A DNA stretch of 64,000 nucleotides from Endocalyx cinctus. Lineage: Eukaryota > Ascomycota > Sordariomycetes > Amphisphaeriales > Apiosporaceae. The notes below the pieces were generated by a model, which saw only the letters and a program-made list of their open reading frames with translations, did no database searches and was not told where the DNA came from. The stretch spans positions 1,674,001 through 1,738,000 of the forward strand of contig BCKC01000006.1 in the NCBI GenBank assembly GCA_001600455.1, in the 5' to 3' direction. How positions within the stretch are numbered: position 1 is the first letter of the stretch; every line of letters begins with the position of its first letter. Shown here in pieces: positions 1 through 13,445 of this stretch. The translations under genes were made by a program, and so were the position numbers.

Positions 1-3000
1 CAGTCAAACCTATTCGAGGTTGTCAGCACGAGCGTTAGGACCATTAGGAAATATGTTTATCATAACTTACCCTTGTTCACCTACGATAGCCTTAGTGTAC
101 GTCTCCAACGCCACGAGTTGGTCTACGTACCCGGCTAGACTCTCATTGTAGGTATAACCATGAATCTGCCTCCATTTGTCTTCCCCTGACCTCTCATCAT
201 CTTTTTCAGATTGAGGTGAGGCATTCATGGACTTCTCTGCCTCTCTCATGCGATCAGAGAGTCTCTCCTTTGCACTTACTGCGCTGGGAAGATATTTCTA
301 CAGTAAGAGAACCAAAAGAAAGTTAACAAATAAAGATTCATGGAGTCAGTTATCAAAAAAGGCTGCGAAAACAAAAACAGCCATATCACTTACAGGAACC
401 TTTCTCCCGGAACGTAAAGCACCCGATAAGACGTAAAGATTGGTGAGGATGGTTGCAATTGTGTCTCTTCGGGGAATGAGGAGATCCGCGGCTTGATCAG
501 CGTTTCCATGGATGAATTGAGGATGATAAGACAGAGCGCATTGGCGCAGAGCAACTACATATTCGAAGAAATTCTCGCAAGCGTCTATGAGAGCTGAGTA
601 CGGCAAAGGATCAAACGGTGCTCGTAGGCGAATTTCATGTCGTGTAAGACCCTATCACTAGTTAGAGGAGCCATTGTGTGTTTCTGTAGTATCAAACAAA
701 CCAGAAGTTGCCTTAGTCTAACAAAACCCTCTCTTAGACGACCCTCGAGTTTTTCGGAAGCTTCGATATCTTCCTTGGTCGGTTTATGTCCGGCTTCGTA
801 ATATACGTATTTGGATATAATACCTATAACCAGTTAAGCGATTTGGCAAGGTGATGAGCTAAAACGAGACCGACTCACTTCTAAAAACAATGCTACAGTA
901 GAACATCATCGAGGCAGTTCCTTTTCGTAGATCATGTCGAGCAACAAACGGCCATAAGACCCAGTTAACGATAATAGATGCAACCACTCCAATAATCATC
1001 GCTGCCCCTCTCGTCGCGGCTATAGTGGCGGGGGATGGACTGCCGTGGTTGGCGACTTCGGATAGAGATATGACTGTGAAAGAGATGCATCCTACTAATC
1101 CAGACCTCTGGTGGCTATTAGCTCTCGTTTAATACATCAAGTATAATGTGTGAGGAACCTTACCGGATGTGAGCTTTGAGTATATCGATAAAGCATGGGA
1201 AGCATAAAAATGAGGGCAAATACAGCAACGACGAAAGGATTTCCTCGACCTGCAGCATATGCCAGGCCGGCCCAAAGTGACCCAAGAACTGCGCAGAACG
1301 TTCTAGTAATCAAATCTTGGATGTTTCCACCGGTGCTACGCACGTTAGGACGGCGCCACGACATCATTAAGGATAAATGAGATACTTACCGAGGACCCAT
1401 GATGAGCCATGCCATTACGACTGCCCACCACACTTCGTAATTGTCCCACCACGAATTGCTGTCGGTAACGTAGGCTGGAATGGCCAGCACCGATGTGACC
1501 GCAGCTGTCTTGAGGCCAAGACGGGTCTCAAAACCCTGCATTCGATGGAGGGCTCCCCACGCCACGCGACGAAAGCGATGTTTCTTGGCGCTCTCCTCGT
1601 CTTCGAGTTCTGCGGCTGTCATGCTGGCATATGATGTATCTTGTTCTGTAGTCTCTCCTTTTTGTGATACTGGTTGGAATTCGCGACTCTTTATCTTCTT
1701 GATGATTGTTGCTATCTCATGAAAACTTCGGAAATAAGAACCTTCGGAGAATTAGAACTTCGACTGATATGAGTTTATCTTTGTGTACCTACCTGCGGTG
1801 ACACCACCACGATCGTGTCGGACTTGAGCATTCGATCGGTACAAGGATTTCCAGAAAGGGTAGGACGGCATGTGGAAATGTGGGTATTTTGGTCGTTCCT
1901 GTTGCATCTGGTTGACCTTAACAGCAAGAGCTTCAACCGCGGAGGCCGCTCGATCAACTGCTTGACAATAGGCGAAGAGTTTCACAATCTCTTGATAGTC
2001 GGCATAGGTCTTGGGTAGTCGATCACTGTTGAGAACGCTTTCTTGGCTCTGAACGTGCGCAATCATCCGCTTTCGCAGCTGAACTAAAGAGCTCGCCACA
2101 TCATTGGACACGTCAACTGGAGGACCTATATATTGGCGGTGTCCAGACATGTCCATCAATACTGCATCACAACTCTCCAGGACATTGGTAATGGACGAGA
2201 GCAGGCTCGTCGTAGGGTCAGCTAAGTTACCTACGACAAATCTGAATAGCTCATATTCTTTGGTGTTCTCAGCCGGGCATGGTTTGCCATCTATGTTCGT
2301 ATCAACATCCACCACGAAATCTTCAGTGGGTGACTGCTTCTCACAGTCTGAAGTAGACGGGGGTTCCTCGATAGGATCAAATAAACGGGTTTCAATTTTC
2401 ATACTAAGAAAAGTCCGAAGAACACCCTGACTCAGATTACGAAGGACAAGCATATCCTTTGGATCAAATAGGGTGATGGAAAAATTAAGCACTAGATCTC
2501 GGTATGCTTGTGATATACTGATAAAGGTCCAAGCCAACTTGCGACGTATTTCCCTGTCACGACCAACCGGCTGGACAGCTTCCTATATTATACTTAGATT
2601 GAGAGTAAAGAGAAATTATAAGAGAGTGGCACTTACTATCATGGTAGAAAATGTCTGATGAAGGGAGACGGCTAGCGGGCGAGCTCCCGCATCTGGCGCA
2701 ATAGCACAGCATATAAAGAGCGATATGCCCTGACCCACTAGCCAGGGGATACCGTAGTCCAATAATTTGATCCAAGATATATCAGTTGCAGAAACTTCAG
2801 CTAGGCAGGTATAGGTGATAGCTATACCGGCGGAGATGACGCCCTGGTAGAGCCGTACAAAATCAGCGCGAAGACAGGCGATAATGAATATGAATAAAAA
2901 GAGATAAAGCGCTAAAATCCCGCCATAACCAACTCTAGCAGTCGCAGAAACCGTAGATACCCATAATCCGAACGAGCCCCAGCCCAAGCCTAAAGCAGTG

Positions 3001-3632
3001 CCCAAGATGGTAAGAACGGTACCGTCGACCTGGGCCCCTAAAGTTCGTCCGGGATGATTCAGTATGGCGGAAATAGCCATGATGTAACTGTAACGGCCGA
3101 GGGTGGAATAGACGGCGGGTATGAGACATAGTATGTACGATATATAGAATGCTAAGAAAGTTTTGAGGAGTTTGATACCGGATCTGGTGGTGGCGACGCG
3201 ATGAATGACAATTCGAATGTCATGCCACTGCTTAGGGATGAAATTAGTGATGGAAAGAGGATCCTTTTTGCGGAAAGCATAGGGTAAGGTCTGCTCGGCA
3301 TGCTTCATAAGAAGCGAATAGTCGGTAGGCTCCGAAGGGAAAAACAGAGCGTCGAAAAAGCCATCTCTCAACTCAAAGACGCCGTAGGTTTCTTGAACAT
3401 GGCGTTTCTCTTTAGAATCAATCTCAGCCCCGGCCAGGTGAGGAAGGTCCTCTCGAGGACCGGAGCGGGTAGCGTAGATTCTATCCAAAGATCCGACTGA
3501 AGGGTCGCGATTATGTCGTTGAGCTGGAGCAGTGGTGCGACGTTGTAAGAGACGAGAGAAACGCCTCTCTCTATTAACTATTTGATTATCGGCCATAGTA
3601 AGATCCGACGAGCTGCTTCGTGGGGAATCCAT
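1..3632 (-). CDS. DUF2421/FUSC-type (aromatic acid exporter-like) membrane protein, C-terminus cut by window edge
   Basis: Large multi-pass membrane protein of the fungal ArAE_2_N / FUSC / DUF2421 family, annotated elsewhere as Brefeldin A-sensitivity related; presumably a plasma-membrane efflux protein, substrate unknown. Nine exons can be joined in phase: 3632-2637, 2582-1793, 1711-1390, 1335-1164, 1107-879, 823-702, 651-394, 297-71 and 9 to beyond the edge, all with GT-AG borders, giving at least 1040 residues. Exon 1 holds a first hydrophobic block (about residues 145-320). Exons 3-5 hold the second FUSC-like block, with MGPR, RYTQSSHP and a WPF-V segment. Exons 6-8 form the cytosolic C-terminal region, including the PFDPLPYSALI signature of the family. 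The ATG at 3632 follows a stretch without upstream coding. Family is confident; the last intron (70-10) and function are inferred. Confidence 0.85.
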
Positions 3633-4956
3633 TTTGTTTTTTTAATCTTCTCGATCATGCCTCAACATTGATGAATGAAAAAGAGAACTTCAAAAGATGA
3701 AAGTCGAATTGAAACAATTCATATGGCGATCTTGGTTCAACTGCTAGTCAGTTAGATAGATAGGTGTATGAATCGATCAGACCATATCACCATAAACCCG
3801 AACTTTCAGTATCATTTATTCGTCTTTTTATTCATCTTTTTTTTCTTCTTCTTTCATTTATGACCTGAATCTATATGAGGGCGTATCTAGATCCATCATA
3901 ACCTATATGTGACCTAGTTACCCTCGGTATCCATATCCATCCATCAGGTACTTACATCGTCGCATTTTGTTTACAAAATACCGGTGGACTCTATGATAAT
4001 TTAAGACCCAACGTCATTGGCGGTACTGGATATTTTTAGTGTATACTTAAGTGTTATAGGTCCACTTGACTCAATGCACTGTGATACTTCTTCTTTGCAA
4101 GTAGATTATTGTAGTTAGGCAGTTTGATTGTGGCTGTAATAATTGTTAGATAGGCTGATAGGCTGCTAGGGTCGCTATACTAAGTATACCTAACTTAGTA
4201 CCTAAATAGACAGATAGAATGGATATACCGTACTGTACTTCCCAGCAGCCCAGGTAGCTGCCTAAGTACTTAGAACTTAGGTGTAGTTAGTAACTGGAAT
4301 ATCGAGTAAACAAAGTACTCTGACAGGTCTCTGTATTCCGAGGTTAAGAATTGACACTCGTCATAGTATATAGTCAGAATAGTTTTAATAATTTGAACAC
4401 TGTATTTGTTTACTTATTCGAGTATCTTAAAAGTTATCAGTGAAAGAATCATTGCGGTATATGTATTGACACAGAGTACTCCGTATAAGATGCCTGATTA
4501 AGAAAATCTGCCCAACAATAACAAGGTAGGGTTTTATGCATAAGAAAAAGCTCTATCAAACTACATCATATCGGGCATAAGCTTTGTTATTTATTTTTTT
4601 TATTTTTTTTTTTTCTTCTTCTATTTTACCCCGCCAGGCGCATTCGTTATTTTTCTATTAAGCTCTTTTTTCTGCCCCTCCACACACGCCATTCCTCGCA
4701 TCGATCGATAACCATTCATCATCAGCCCCCCCTTTTTTTTTCTTCTTATTTCATTTTTTACGAGTCCGGAAGAATACCTACCAGCCTACTTCATAATAAT
4801 TAAGAGATCCGAGGCTAGCTAAAATAGTTTCATCGTTGCGACTTAATTATTATTTCTCTTCCTCCCCTTCTTCGTATCCTCCTCTCTCCCTTCGCAAAGA
4901 AGTAGTAAAAGAATATATATTAAAAAAAAAAAAGAAGACGGCATCATCTGTCAAAA
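3633..4956. promoter_or_regulatory. Divergent intergenic region between the DUF2421 gene and NTF2
   Basis: No gene seen. It must hold both promoters. Visible content is AT-rich DNA with short palindromic TAGGTA/TACCTA-type words (about 4160-4310), T and CT tracts at 4585-4625 and 4725-4765, and a CT-rich tract at 4855-4890 typical of filamentous-fungal core promoters or leaders just upstream of the NTF2 start. Confidence 0.5.
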
Positions 4957-5859
4957 ATGGCTAGTATGTAACCACAATTATCGACCTGTCTTACCCAATA
5001 CCCAAAATACCGCTCTTTCTTTCTTTCTTCGCTTCAGAATTGTCCTCGTGGATACAGACAATAAACTAGAAGCGACGATGGATATCATAAATCATAATTG
5101 CGCCGCGCTAACACGTCTATCCCGCAACAGTCCCGGCTGAGCAGGTCCAACAACTCCGTAAGTGTCGCGTCGATAGAAAACGTCGTATGCCTACTACGAT
5201 GACGAGGATCGACTAACCTGGGACCTATCTACTTAAAGAGAACTGGATGACGGAGTTCTATACCCTCTTCGACCAGGACCGCTCCGGCAAAGATCTTATC
5301 GCCCGATACGTATGATACCCAACTATGAGCGCCTGATCCCTTCCTTCGTGCGCGAATGTTTCTGACGAGCCATTGAATGCAGCGTCCCTTGTCTACCTTG
5401 ACCTACGAGTCCGCTACCGTACAAGGTGTTGACGCCATAGCGCAGAAGCTGAAGGTACGTGTTTCAGACTGCCTATTTACAAATTTTGACTCTCGCCTGT
5501 CTATTCCCACCATGATATTTCTACAATAAATATACAGTAAGATGATACGGTTTACCGGGAGGCTAACCGTAACCACGAAATCTAGGAGCTACCTTTTAGC
5601 CAGGGAATTCGACACCAAATTGGCACTCTGGATGCCCAGGCCGGCCCTGTCGAGAATACCATGGTCGTCCTGATCACTGGACAACTAATCGTACGTCTGC
5701 ACTATTCTATTCCTTCTCCCATATTACTAGACCGACTAATATCCTTCTAAGGTTGACGAGGAACAACGACCGATGAACTTCTCCGAGACCTTCTTTATCG
5801 GTATCGACGCTAGCGGTGTCTTCATTCTTAACGATATCTTCAAGCTCATCTACGGTTAA
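4957..5859 (+). CDS. NTF2: Nuclear transport factor 2 (NTF2), six exons
   Basis: Small homodimeric carrier that returns Ran-GDP to the nucleus through FxFG nucleoporins. Exons: 4957-4963, 5131-5157, 5239-5309, 5383-5454, 5586-5690 and 5752-5859; all junctions are GT-AG and phases agree, giving 129 residues against about 125 for the family. NTF2 landmarks in order are FDQDRSG near residue 23, a Y-R-x2-S-x-LTYE block matching the usual YRxHSMLTFE, HQIGTLDAQ, the VDEEQRPMNFSETF strand and a C-terminal FVFNDIF-like VFILNDIFKLIYG. The first exon holds only ATG GCT A, so no long single frame reveals this gene. It is somewhat diverged from typical ascomycete NTF2 in the N-terminal helix. Identification is confident; exon 1 rests on the ATG-GTATGT context and phase alone. 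Confidence 0.87.
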
Positions 5860-7373
5860 ACGGTAGAACCTTTTAAAAAGAATGGAGAAAGACCAATAAT
5901 ATATCCCAAAGTTTGCGGCCGGATACAGAGGCGGCGAGAGTGCAAGATCATGTTCCTTTTTTTTTTATAGACAGATAGGAGGAGAACGAAGAAAACCCGG
6001 TTCCTGCTTCGCCGAGCTAAATAATAAATAGTTACGCATTTTCATGATGTGACAAGACAGAGTTCACCAGCGGTAGTCTGGTTCGATCCTGCTTATTTAG
6101 TTAAATGCCGATATACTTTTTTTTCAGCATCTCGTTCCCCTTGATTTCTCTATCTCGTCGCGATTCCTCTTCACAACACGCCGTGAAATTAGGAAGAACT
6201 GGAAAGGAGAACGAGCTTCTTTGAAATCAAAGTAATCAGCAACAGAAATATCAATGTAAAAGCTAGATTTTATGTGAGAGATTATAAAACATCAAATAAT
6301 ACCTTAAGGGCTAGGTCGATTAGAGAAGCCTCAAGAACAGTATCAAAATTTCGTTTTATTATACCTTGGCGGTATAAAACGTAAACGAGAAGAAAAGGAG
6401 TTTTTTTCCTTCCTTCTTTCTTCGTCATGGTAGCGTTTATCTGAATATAAGGGGCTCTCTCTATTTATATTCTAAAGCTCCTCGTACCCAGAACGTCACT
6501 CGCCCTCCCCTATGTAAGTACTAAGTATTTACGTTGCTGGGCTGCCCGTTGCGTTGGGGAGGCAGTTGACCCGGAACTGGTATCGTAACGTCGCCCAAGA
6601 GCTAGTTTCTAGAGAAGCATTAATATTGACAGTAGTGTCTCGTTAGAAGCTAGCACGTTTTTTCATGAGGCCTCTCGACCGGTTGGTGTTGAATTGACTT
6701 GTACCCAAAACGGTTTGAAAGCTGGCTGTTAGATTGGCGGTTATGTTAGCATTGGGACTGACAGTACGAGCCGGCATTCAGCTTCAACACTACTTCGAAA
6801 CATCATTCAAGCTACTGTGCCAGCTAACTAATTACCATACCACTCACTTACTATACTAGCTTCTAGGAAATTCTCGTTCACAATACCGGCTAATATAATA
6901 TAGTATAATAGCCTTACGAGTAGTTCGACTAATAACCCAGCTAGCGACGCGGGCAACTGGCATATAAAAGAAGAATGATAATAGTAGGATGTGTAACGCT
7001 CTCTTACCGAGGAATAATCTATGCTTCTAGACATATCTACATATATGTTTCGTCCTATAGGTTACCTAAAGAAACACGATCTTTCCTGAGGGGTTAACAC
7101 AGGAGGATGTAAATGTAGCAACGACGTATATACCATTAGAAGACGTGATTTAGCATTTACATCAACATTCCCATTGATTTATTAATTTAGTCTATTTATT
7201 TTTCTCGTACTCACTTGTCATCATAGGTATCATTTCATTTTATATCTGACATAAACCCCCCTCCCCCGCCGCCCTGACTGCGGCGTATCCAGCAAGCCCT
7301 GGATAACTACGAAGCATAGGTCTTACCAAAAGCACCCGCCCATAACTATAGAAAGTCGCCACACCGTCCTCAC
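5860..7373. other. Convergent intergenic region, no gene seen
   Basis: This lies between the 3' ends of NTF2 and HUL5. It contains T-rich and CT-rich stretches (5957-5968, 6116-6124, 6400-6420) and short AT palindromes around 6895-6910. A GGTTCGATCC word at about 6079 resembles a tRNA T-loop, but no pairing arms surround it. I see no coding signal. Confidence 0.5.
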
Positions 7374-10300
7374 CTACGAGAGGTCGAAACCTGCGCCTGA
7401 CTGCACCGCGTATAGCAACTTGCTTCTGAGCGTCTCTTCTGATTTGTATACTGGCAGTTTCAGCAAGTTGACGCAAGTGCTCGTGCTAGGCAGTCGTTCC
7501 TGGTCGGAGCTGGAGTCTCTGATGCTGAACTTAGGGCTCAGCTGCGAGAAGCCGAGGAGGGGTGCCCTCGGCGTCGAGGTGACGTATTTGAGCACCTCGC
7601 GACGCTCCGAATCTTTGAGAGAGCGCATGACGTTCCAAAATATCTGGATGGTGGGGTGCTCCTTACCGTCGTCGCCAATGTCGTAGAGGCCTGAATACAA
7701 CGTGTTTCTCCTGAGGTCCTCTATATCGATCTCGGACGAGTCACCACCGACGAGTCGCTGTAATTCCGACTGGTTGAACATGGACAGCCAAGACGGGCTA
7801 ATTATGGATCCTAAACCCCTGAGGAATGCCCGCGTCTGTCGTTGCTGTTGTGCGTTGAGCCGGTAGTTGGCCACGTACGAGATGTAGAGCGGGCGATCTC
7901 GGTTTGTGACTATTATGTTGTCACCGTCTTTCCGGAGAGGCCTTGTGATGGTGCGCACACCCCCGGATGGTGCTGGTATTCGGTCAGCGATGGTGAAGTC
8001 CAGCGAGAGGTCTTCCACGTTGCCGGGATAGTTCTTTAGGTTCATGAGACCTTGGTGGAGCTCGGGGTCTAAGTCTCGGAGGTCGTTGAGGTTCGCGCGA
8101 TAGTCTGTGCTCAAGCTCTGTCCCGACGATGCCCATTTGAGGAGGAAGAAGCTGGCGAACGCGATATCGATGAGTATTCCTTCGTACATGCATTTTCCGA
8201 CTATGCGTCCGAGGAACTCATAATGGCGGACCAAGAGTGCCATTTCTTGTCTAACATAATCGGAATCTTCTAGAAACCCGCGGGAAAGCCACTTCTCGGC
8301 CACTTCGTCGAATGCGGTTGGATTCGGGTAGAGTAGATTCTGGTCATTCGTCACGAAGAGGTTGTGACCTTCCGGCCCAGGCGTGAAAGCTTCGTCCGTG
8401 ACACTCGTCAGGAATTCTTTCGTAACACCACCGCCGTCGATACCAGCCTCTTGTTGATCAAACTGATCAACGAACGTAATCTGTATAGGTTCCTTGAGAC
8501 CGTCTCCTAAAGCGTAAAACTGGCGAAACGCGTCGCTGAATACCTCGCCACGCCTAACTTTGGCTGTATGACGTTTTAATATTTCCCTTCCGCTACTCCT
8601 ACTCAATTGAAAATCGCCCTCTGTGCCAGCTATTATGGAGAAACGCCACCGATCGGGGTCTACATGTCCTCCTCGGCGCTTGGTCTTGTCTACTAAGACA
8701 AATTGGCGGAAGATCTGAACTCTTACTTCAAACGGGATTACAAATGGCATGTTTCGGAGGACTTCAAGCTTAGGTCCAGTTTGAGCGAGAGTTTGTTCGC
8801 GTTGTAGCCTTCGCCATTGGCGATGTTTTTCAATCTGGGCTGTACGAGACAAACGCTGCCCGGTGCTAGTGTGAAATAAATCTCGAGAATCTCCGTGATC
8901 AACACTCGAGTCGTCGTCGTCATCGTCGTCGTCTTCTTCGTCCGCCATTTCTGACTTTCGCTCCTCTTCCAAGATGACTGCTTGAATGAAACCGTCCATC
9001 TCAAACTTGGCGGTCATTAACCAATAATCTTGGGGTAAAAAGGGTCGGCGAGAGTCCCTCTCATACAAAGAACGCATCGTCGTGGTAGAAGCATCCCGAA
9101 GACCCAATACATCCATGCCTACGATACCAGCGAAATTTGACGTAACCTGCTCTATTTCATCTTTCTCGCTTGTTTGTCGAGAGCCAACCCCCATAAGAGC
9201 ACCAAGGTTTGGACGAGAGGATGTTGGTAATATATCATGAAAATTGTAATATAATGGTAAAGTGAGATTCTTTAGGAAGCTGACGAGATCTTTGACCTCG
9301 GCGCGGTTAAGGCCACTCGACCGTATGCGCAAAGTGGACGGGCTTTGCTGCGACGCTGTTAACTGAAGCTCAGATGGCAAGAAGTCTTCATCGTCAGTGA
9401 CCCTTAGCAGAAAGTTGTAGAGTTCCAAAAAGAGGAGAATAGTGCGCCATTCTCGATCGTAAACGTGATCTGGCCGAAGCAGTGATACGACTGAGCTGGG
9501 CTTGACTTCTACATCTGTTCGTTTAATACTAACGAATACTTTGGTTCTTGAGGCTGCCATCCAAAGATACTTGACAGAGGGTATCGATGCGATGTCACCA
9601 TCGGAGTTTCCGGTAGAGATATCACCGTGGAAGAGGCGCATTTTGATATCATCGCCATGAGTTGGAAAACATCGGAGCAACACAAGCGTATACCCGGCGA
9701 GGAGACTAGCATCTTCGGGGAGGCGTGAGGCAGAAGAGGCGGTACTACTATGATGATTAGCATACATGAAGGAAAATGATGGAATGGATGTGAACACTTA
9801 CGAGGTAAATCTACTGAGAAGTTCCGCGATGCCGTCTTCATTGACGAGAAAATTCAACTGACTGCTAATATATGAAGGTAAAGGGCTGATGTCTCTACGC
9901 TCGCCGTCATCATCGTCATCTTGTCCAAACCTACCACTAGAGCTGACTTCTTTAGAAGACGCCGAACGTAACTGGATATCCACCGCAAGAATAGAGAGTT
10001 GAGAATATAAAGCTTCTAGATACCTCGATCCTTGAGATGCCGGTATTGCTCGGTTCAAGGCAATAAAATGAGCCAAGAGCCAAAGCATACCATCTTTTGA
10101 TACATCTCTCGGATAGCCTCGCGAAGATACGACATCAATAATACTTTGTGATAACGCCTGCAGATCTAGATATTGTGCAACGACAGCTGGATTCTGCCGT
10201 AGGAATACGAGGTTTGGGGAGGTCAAGAAATAATAGGCAAAAACTTGATATGTTTGAAAGTGGGGGTTATCTGCTAAGTCACTCGAGAAGTAAGTAGATG

Positions 10301-11155
10301 CTAATTAAGCGAGGATCATGGGTGTCACACAACTCGACTCTTCTCCATACTCCGATGTACCCCTGAACGAGGGCGAATGCTCGACTCACCGTTTCCAGAT
10401 CGTGATCTCAGTGGCATAGTGGCTGCTTCGGTGAGAAGTTGCGACTGCTGGGGGGGAAGATGTAATTCCCCGCTCTGGTCAAAATATTTTCGAACCAAGG
10501 CATAATATTTCCGTAATATGGGTGTTATGGATCCCGGTCGCCTCTTGATAATCTCGATTAAGAGGTTTAAGGGGGCTAAAGAGGAAGAGGAGGGACGTCT
10601 GTATGAAAGTAAAGCATTAGCAGCTGTTCCATGATACGACGAAGCTAGCGAGAGAGAGAGAACGTACTTTGCTAAAGCCTCGACGAGGAGCCGGGCCAGT
10701 CTATCCGAGGAAGTAGGATATACCAGGTCAAGCCTACCGAGATCAGATTCGATATTACCTAAGTCTTGCACTAATAGATCGAGACGTCGCTGGTCATCGG
10801 AGAGGGATGGGTCGAAGAATGAAAGTATGAGGGGTAGGGCTTTGGTTACTTGATCATTTGTAGCAGGATTTTCATCATGGTATAAATTGTCATATTCCCC
10901 TCGATATCTGGACTTAACAAGCTGTCTATCCCTACAACCTCTCCATATTCGTTGAAGACGCTTGGTGGCTGCCAGCTCCTCGCGCTCCCGATGCCTCCTC
11001 TCACGTTCGGCTTGTGCATGAGCTACCGTCTTGGACGCACCTGCGCCGGAGGTAGCAGGAGACCAACCTGACGCGGCCCAGGGATTTGTGTTCTGTTGGC
11101 CGCTCAAGTTCACGTTGCGGGTCCGCCTCGAATTACCAGTAAAGGTCGGATACAT
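7374..11155 (-). CDS. HUL5: HECT-type E3 ubiquitin ligase Hul5 (UBE3B/UBE3C-like)
   Basis: Proteasome-associated ubiquitin chain-elongating ligase; in yeast Hul5 acts on misfolded cytosolic proteins. Exons 11155-10390, 10270-9802 and 9747-7374 join in phase to 1202 residues, near UBE3C length and longer than the 910-residue yeast protein. The N-terminus carries the conserved MYPTFTG start and an IQ-like helix (RLQRIWRGCRDRQL, about residues 66-80). A long helical middle follows, with a run of aspartates near residue 690 encoded by GTC/GTT repeats on the plus strand. The C-terminal HECT domain covers roughly residues 850-1202, with DGGGVTKEF, the NLFVTN block and the catalytic cysteine (about Cys1170) in TCVNLLKLP, ending in GFDLS. 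Both introns fall in the N-terminal half. Confident. Confidence 0.95.
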
Positions 11156-11885
11156 GTTGAAAGTTGGATATCGGTGGTAATAAATAATATTAAGGTAGAT
11201 TCGGTTTGTTATCGGATTCGGGATTCGGAAAATTGTAAGTGGTGAAACTGGTCAGAGATGCGGGAGACAGGGAGACAAGGAGAATAGTAGAAGTATTATG
11301 TATAGGTCAAGTTGGAACTGTGAGTCTTATTTATTCAATGCATCCATGGATGCGGGAGGGATGGGTGGTTTTTTGTTATATGAAATTATTAAGTTTGCTA
11401 AAAGGAGTCTTCATGTTCTGCGATGTTTGTGTTATGCGCATCTGCGTGAGCTACATAAGATGATGTCCACTACGATGTACCTGATCTCCGTAAACGCCGA
11501 TGAGATAGATCACGGATGTGGGTGTATGGATGTATTACCATGAGCTGGATGAGTGCCACATGCAACTTGAAATACTGAGATTACATAACGTGTAATAGAA
11601 CATTCATAATCTTCTGTTAACTTCCAATTAGTACTACCGTATGTAATTATAGTGCTTTTCATATCCTTATACAGTACATTAAGTCACTTAGCAAGGAAGT
11701 ACAGAGTACAGTCAGGTCAGACCCTTTATTGCGTCAGTAATGGAGGGGCAGATTACATAAACGCTGGGGTAGCTACCTATTAGTAGGCAGCCAGGCAGGC
11801 CAGGTACAAAAGAAGTAGCGGCGGTGTGCTACAGAAAGATAAGATAACACTTTTTTTTTTTTTTTTTTTTTGGTAATCTCTACTT

Positions 11886-11974
11886 NNNNNNNNNNNNNNN
11901 NNNNNNNNNNNNNNNNNNNNNNNNNNNNNNNNNNNNNNNNNNNNNNNNNNNNNNNNNNNNNNNNNNNNNNNNNN
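11886..11974. other. Assembly gap (89 N) between homopolymer tracts
   Basis: Eighty-nine unknown bases. The left flank has 21 T (11851-11871), then 14 normal bases; the right flank begins with 29 A (11975-12003). The homopolymers probably caused the gap. Any translated frame across it is meaningless. Confidence 0.99.
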
Positions 11975-12006
<32 letters not shown>

Positions 12007-13445
12007 GAAGAAAGAAAGAAATAAGCTTAAGGGGGGTGCACTTTATCATTTTCATACTTCAGGCAGATGCTCACATGTAATTAAATTAGCCTCTAATGTA
12101 TCTAATGTAGTTCTTTGGATTTGGATTTGGATTTGATGATTTAGTAGGGGCTTGTAGACTTTCAAGTATATGTGTATTATTACTTTTGTCGTTCAATCTT
12201 TGAGTAGTAAGAGTTACTTGCACCTTAACCCTTAGGTATGGATTTGTATGTACATAGTAAAGACAGAATTCACATGCAAGGGAGTTTAAAAGGTAAAGCG
12301 ACGACAGAGATTTAACAAGGTACATAGAGGTTACCTAATAACTATAGATAGTACTTACCTACTGACATAGGTACTATATATAGTAGTAAACATTAAATAC
12401 CTTAGTACTTACAGGACTCTCTATAGAGCTTATCTATAAAATAGAATACTTACATACTACTAATAATCTATAACTGCAAATTTCAATATCAGATTTCACT
12501 CAGGACATAATATAATTAGGGAAAAAAGGCATTGCTATAACAAGTTGGAAGTTACTAGTACTTTAAGGCTTACCTAATTAATTATTCAGAATTATGGGCA
12601 TTGTATCCACTTTTCTTTGTCTTCCATGTTCAACCTTTGAACAAAGGAGGTACCACCAAAGTATCTAATCGCATAATTTACTAGTAAAGCTACATAAATA
12701 GACTAATGTGAATATGACAAGGTGGACCCACCAATCAAAGTTATACTTATACTAAGTAAAAATATTTAGTACACTAGAAAAAAAAAAAAAGTGAATCAAC
12801 GATGTGTAAAATTTGGTTTGACACAAAAAAGACAGAAGGGCCCTATTCTTTTTAATTCTTCTTCTTCCCTCCCTCAAACGAACTCACAAATCTTTACACC
12901 AAAACCACCAACCCCCCCAAAAAAAATATCAAAAAAGAGATACAGTCTTAGAGTACGATCTTTTCAAGTTCGTGCTTGATTTCTGTTCTCGCCAAAATAT
13001 TTGAGAATAAAATCAAAAACCCCAAAAAAATTCGGAAAATTTAAAAAATAAATAAATTCCATCTCCATATACCCTCCACACATATATTCCTATTCCTCTT
13101 TCACCCACAAAAAATCTTTCTACCCTTCCCACACATATTATCCAAGACTAGACACGATAATTTGTTCGGTTATCTTGTCTTTCACCCTTTGAATAGGTCT
13201 TCTCAATCTTTACTCTTCCATCGTCCTATTCGTTTCCCCTTCACGGTCACTATCCTGGTGAGACTCGTCGAGAAATAATACCCATCTCTCTGACCTGGTC
13301 TTATTAATAGTGGCATACCTATTCTATACTTCTTTGAAGTCTTCAACTTTTACCTTTGTTAATTGTTGAGACTTTATTTTCATTTAAGCATTCCTTAATC
13401 TTGGAATCGCCTCTAGTAGTTACTCAACACAAACTACTTTGTTCG

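Noticed and set aside
6079..6088. GGTTCGATCC, a tRNA T-loop-like word
   Set aside because: The flanking bases do not form T, anticodon or acceptor stems.
11780..12136. Open frames spanning the N gap
   Set aside because: They consist of unknown bases and homopolymer-encoded residues.
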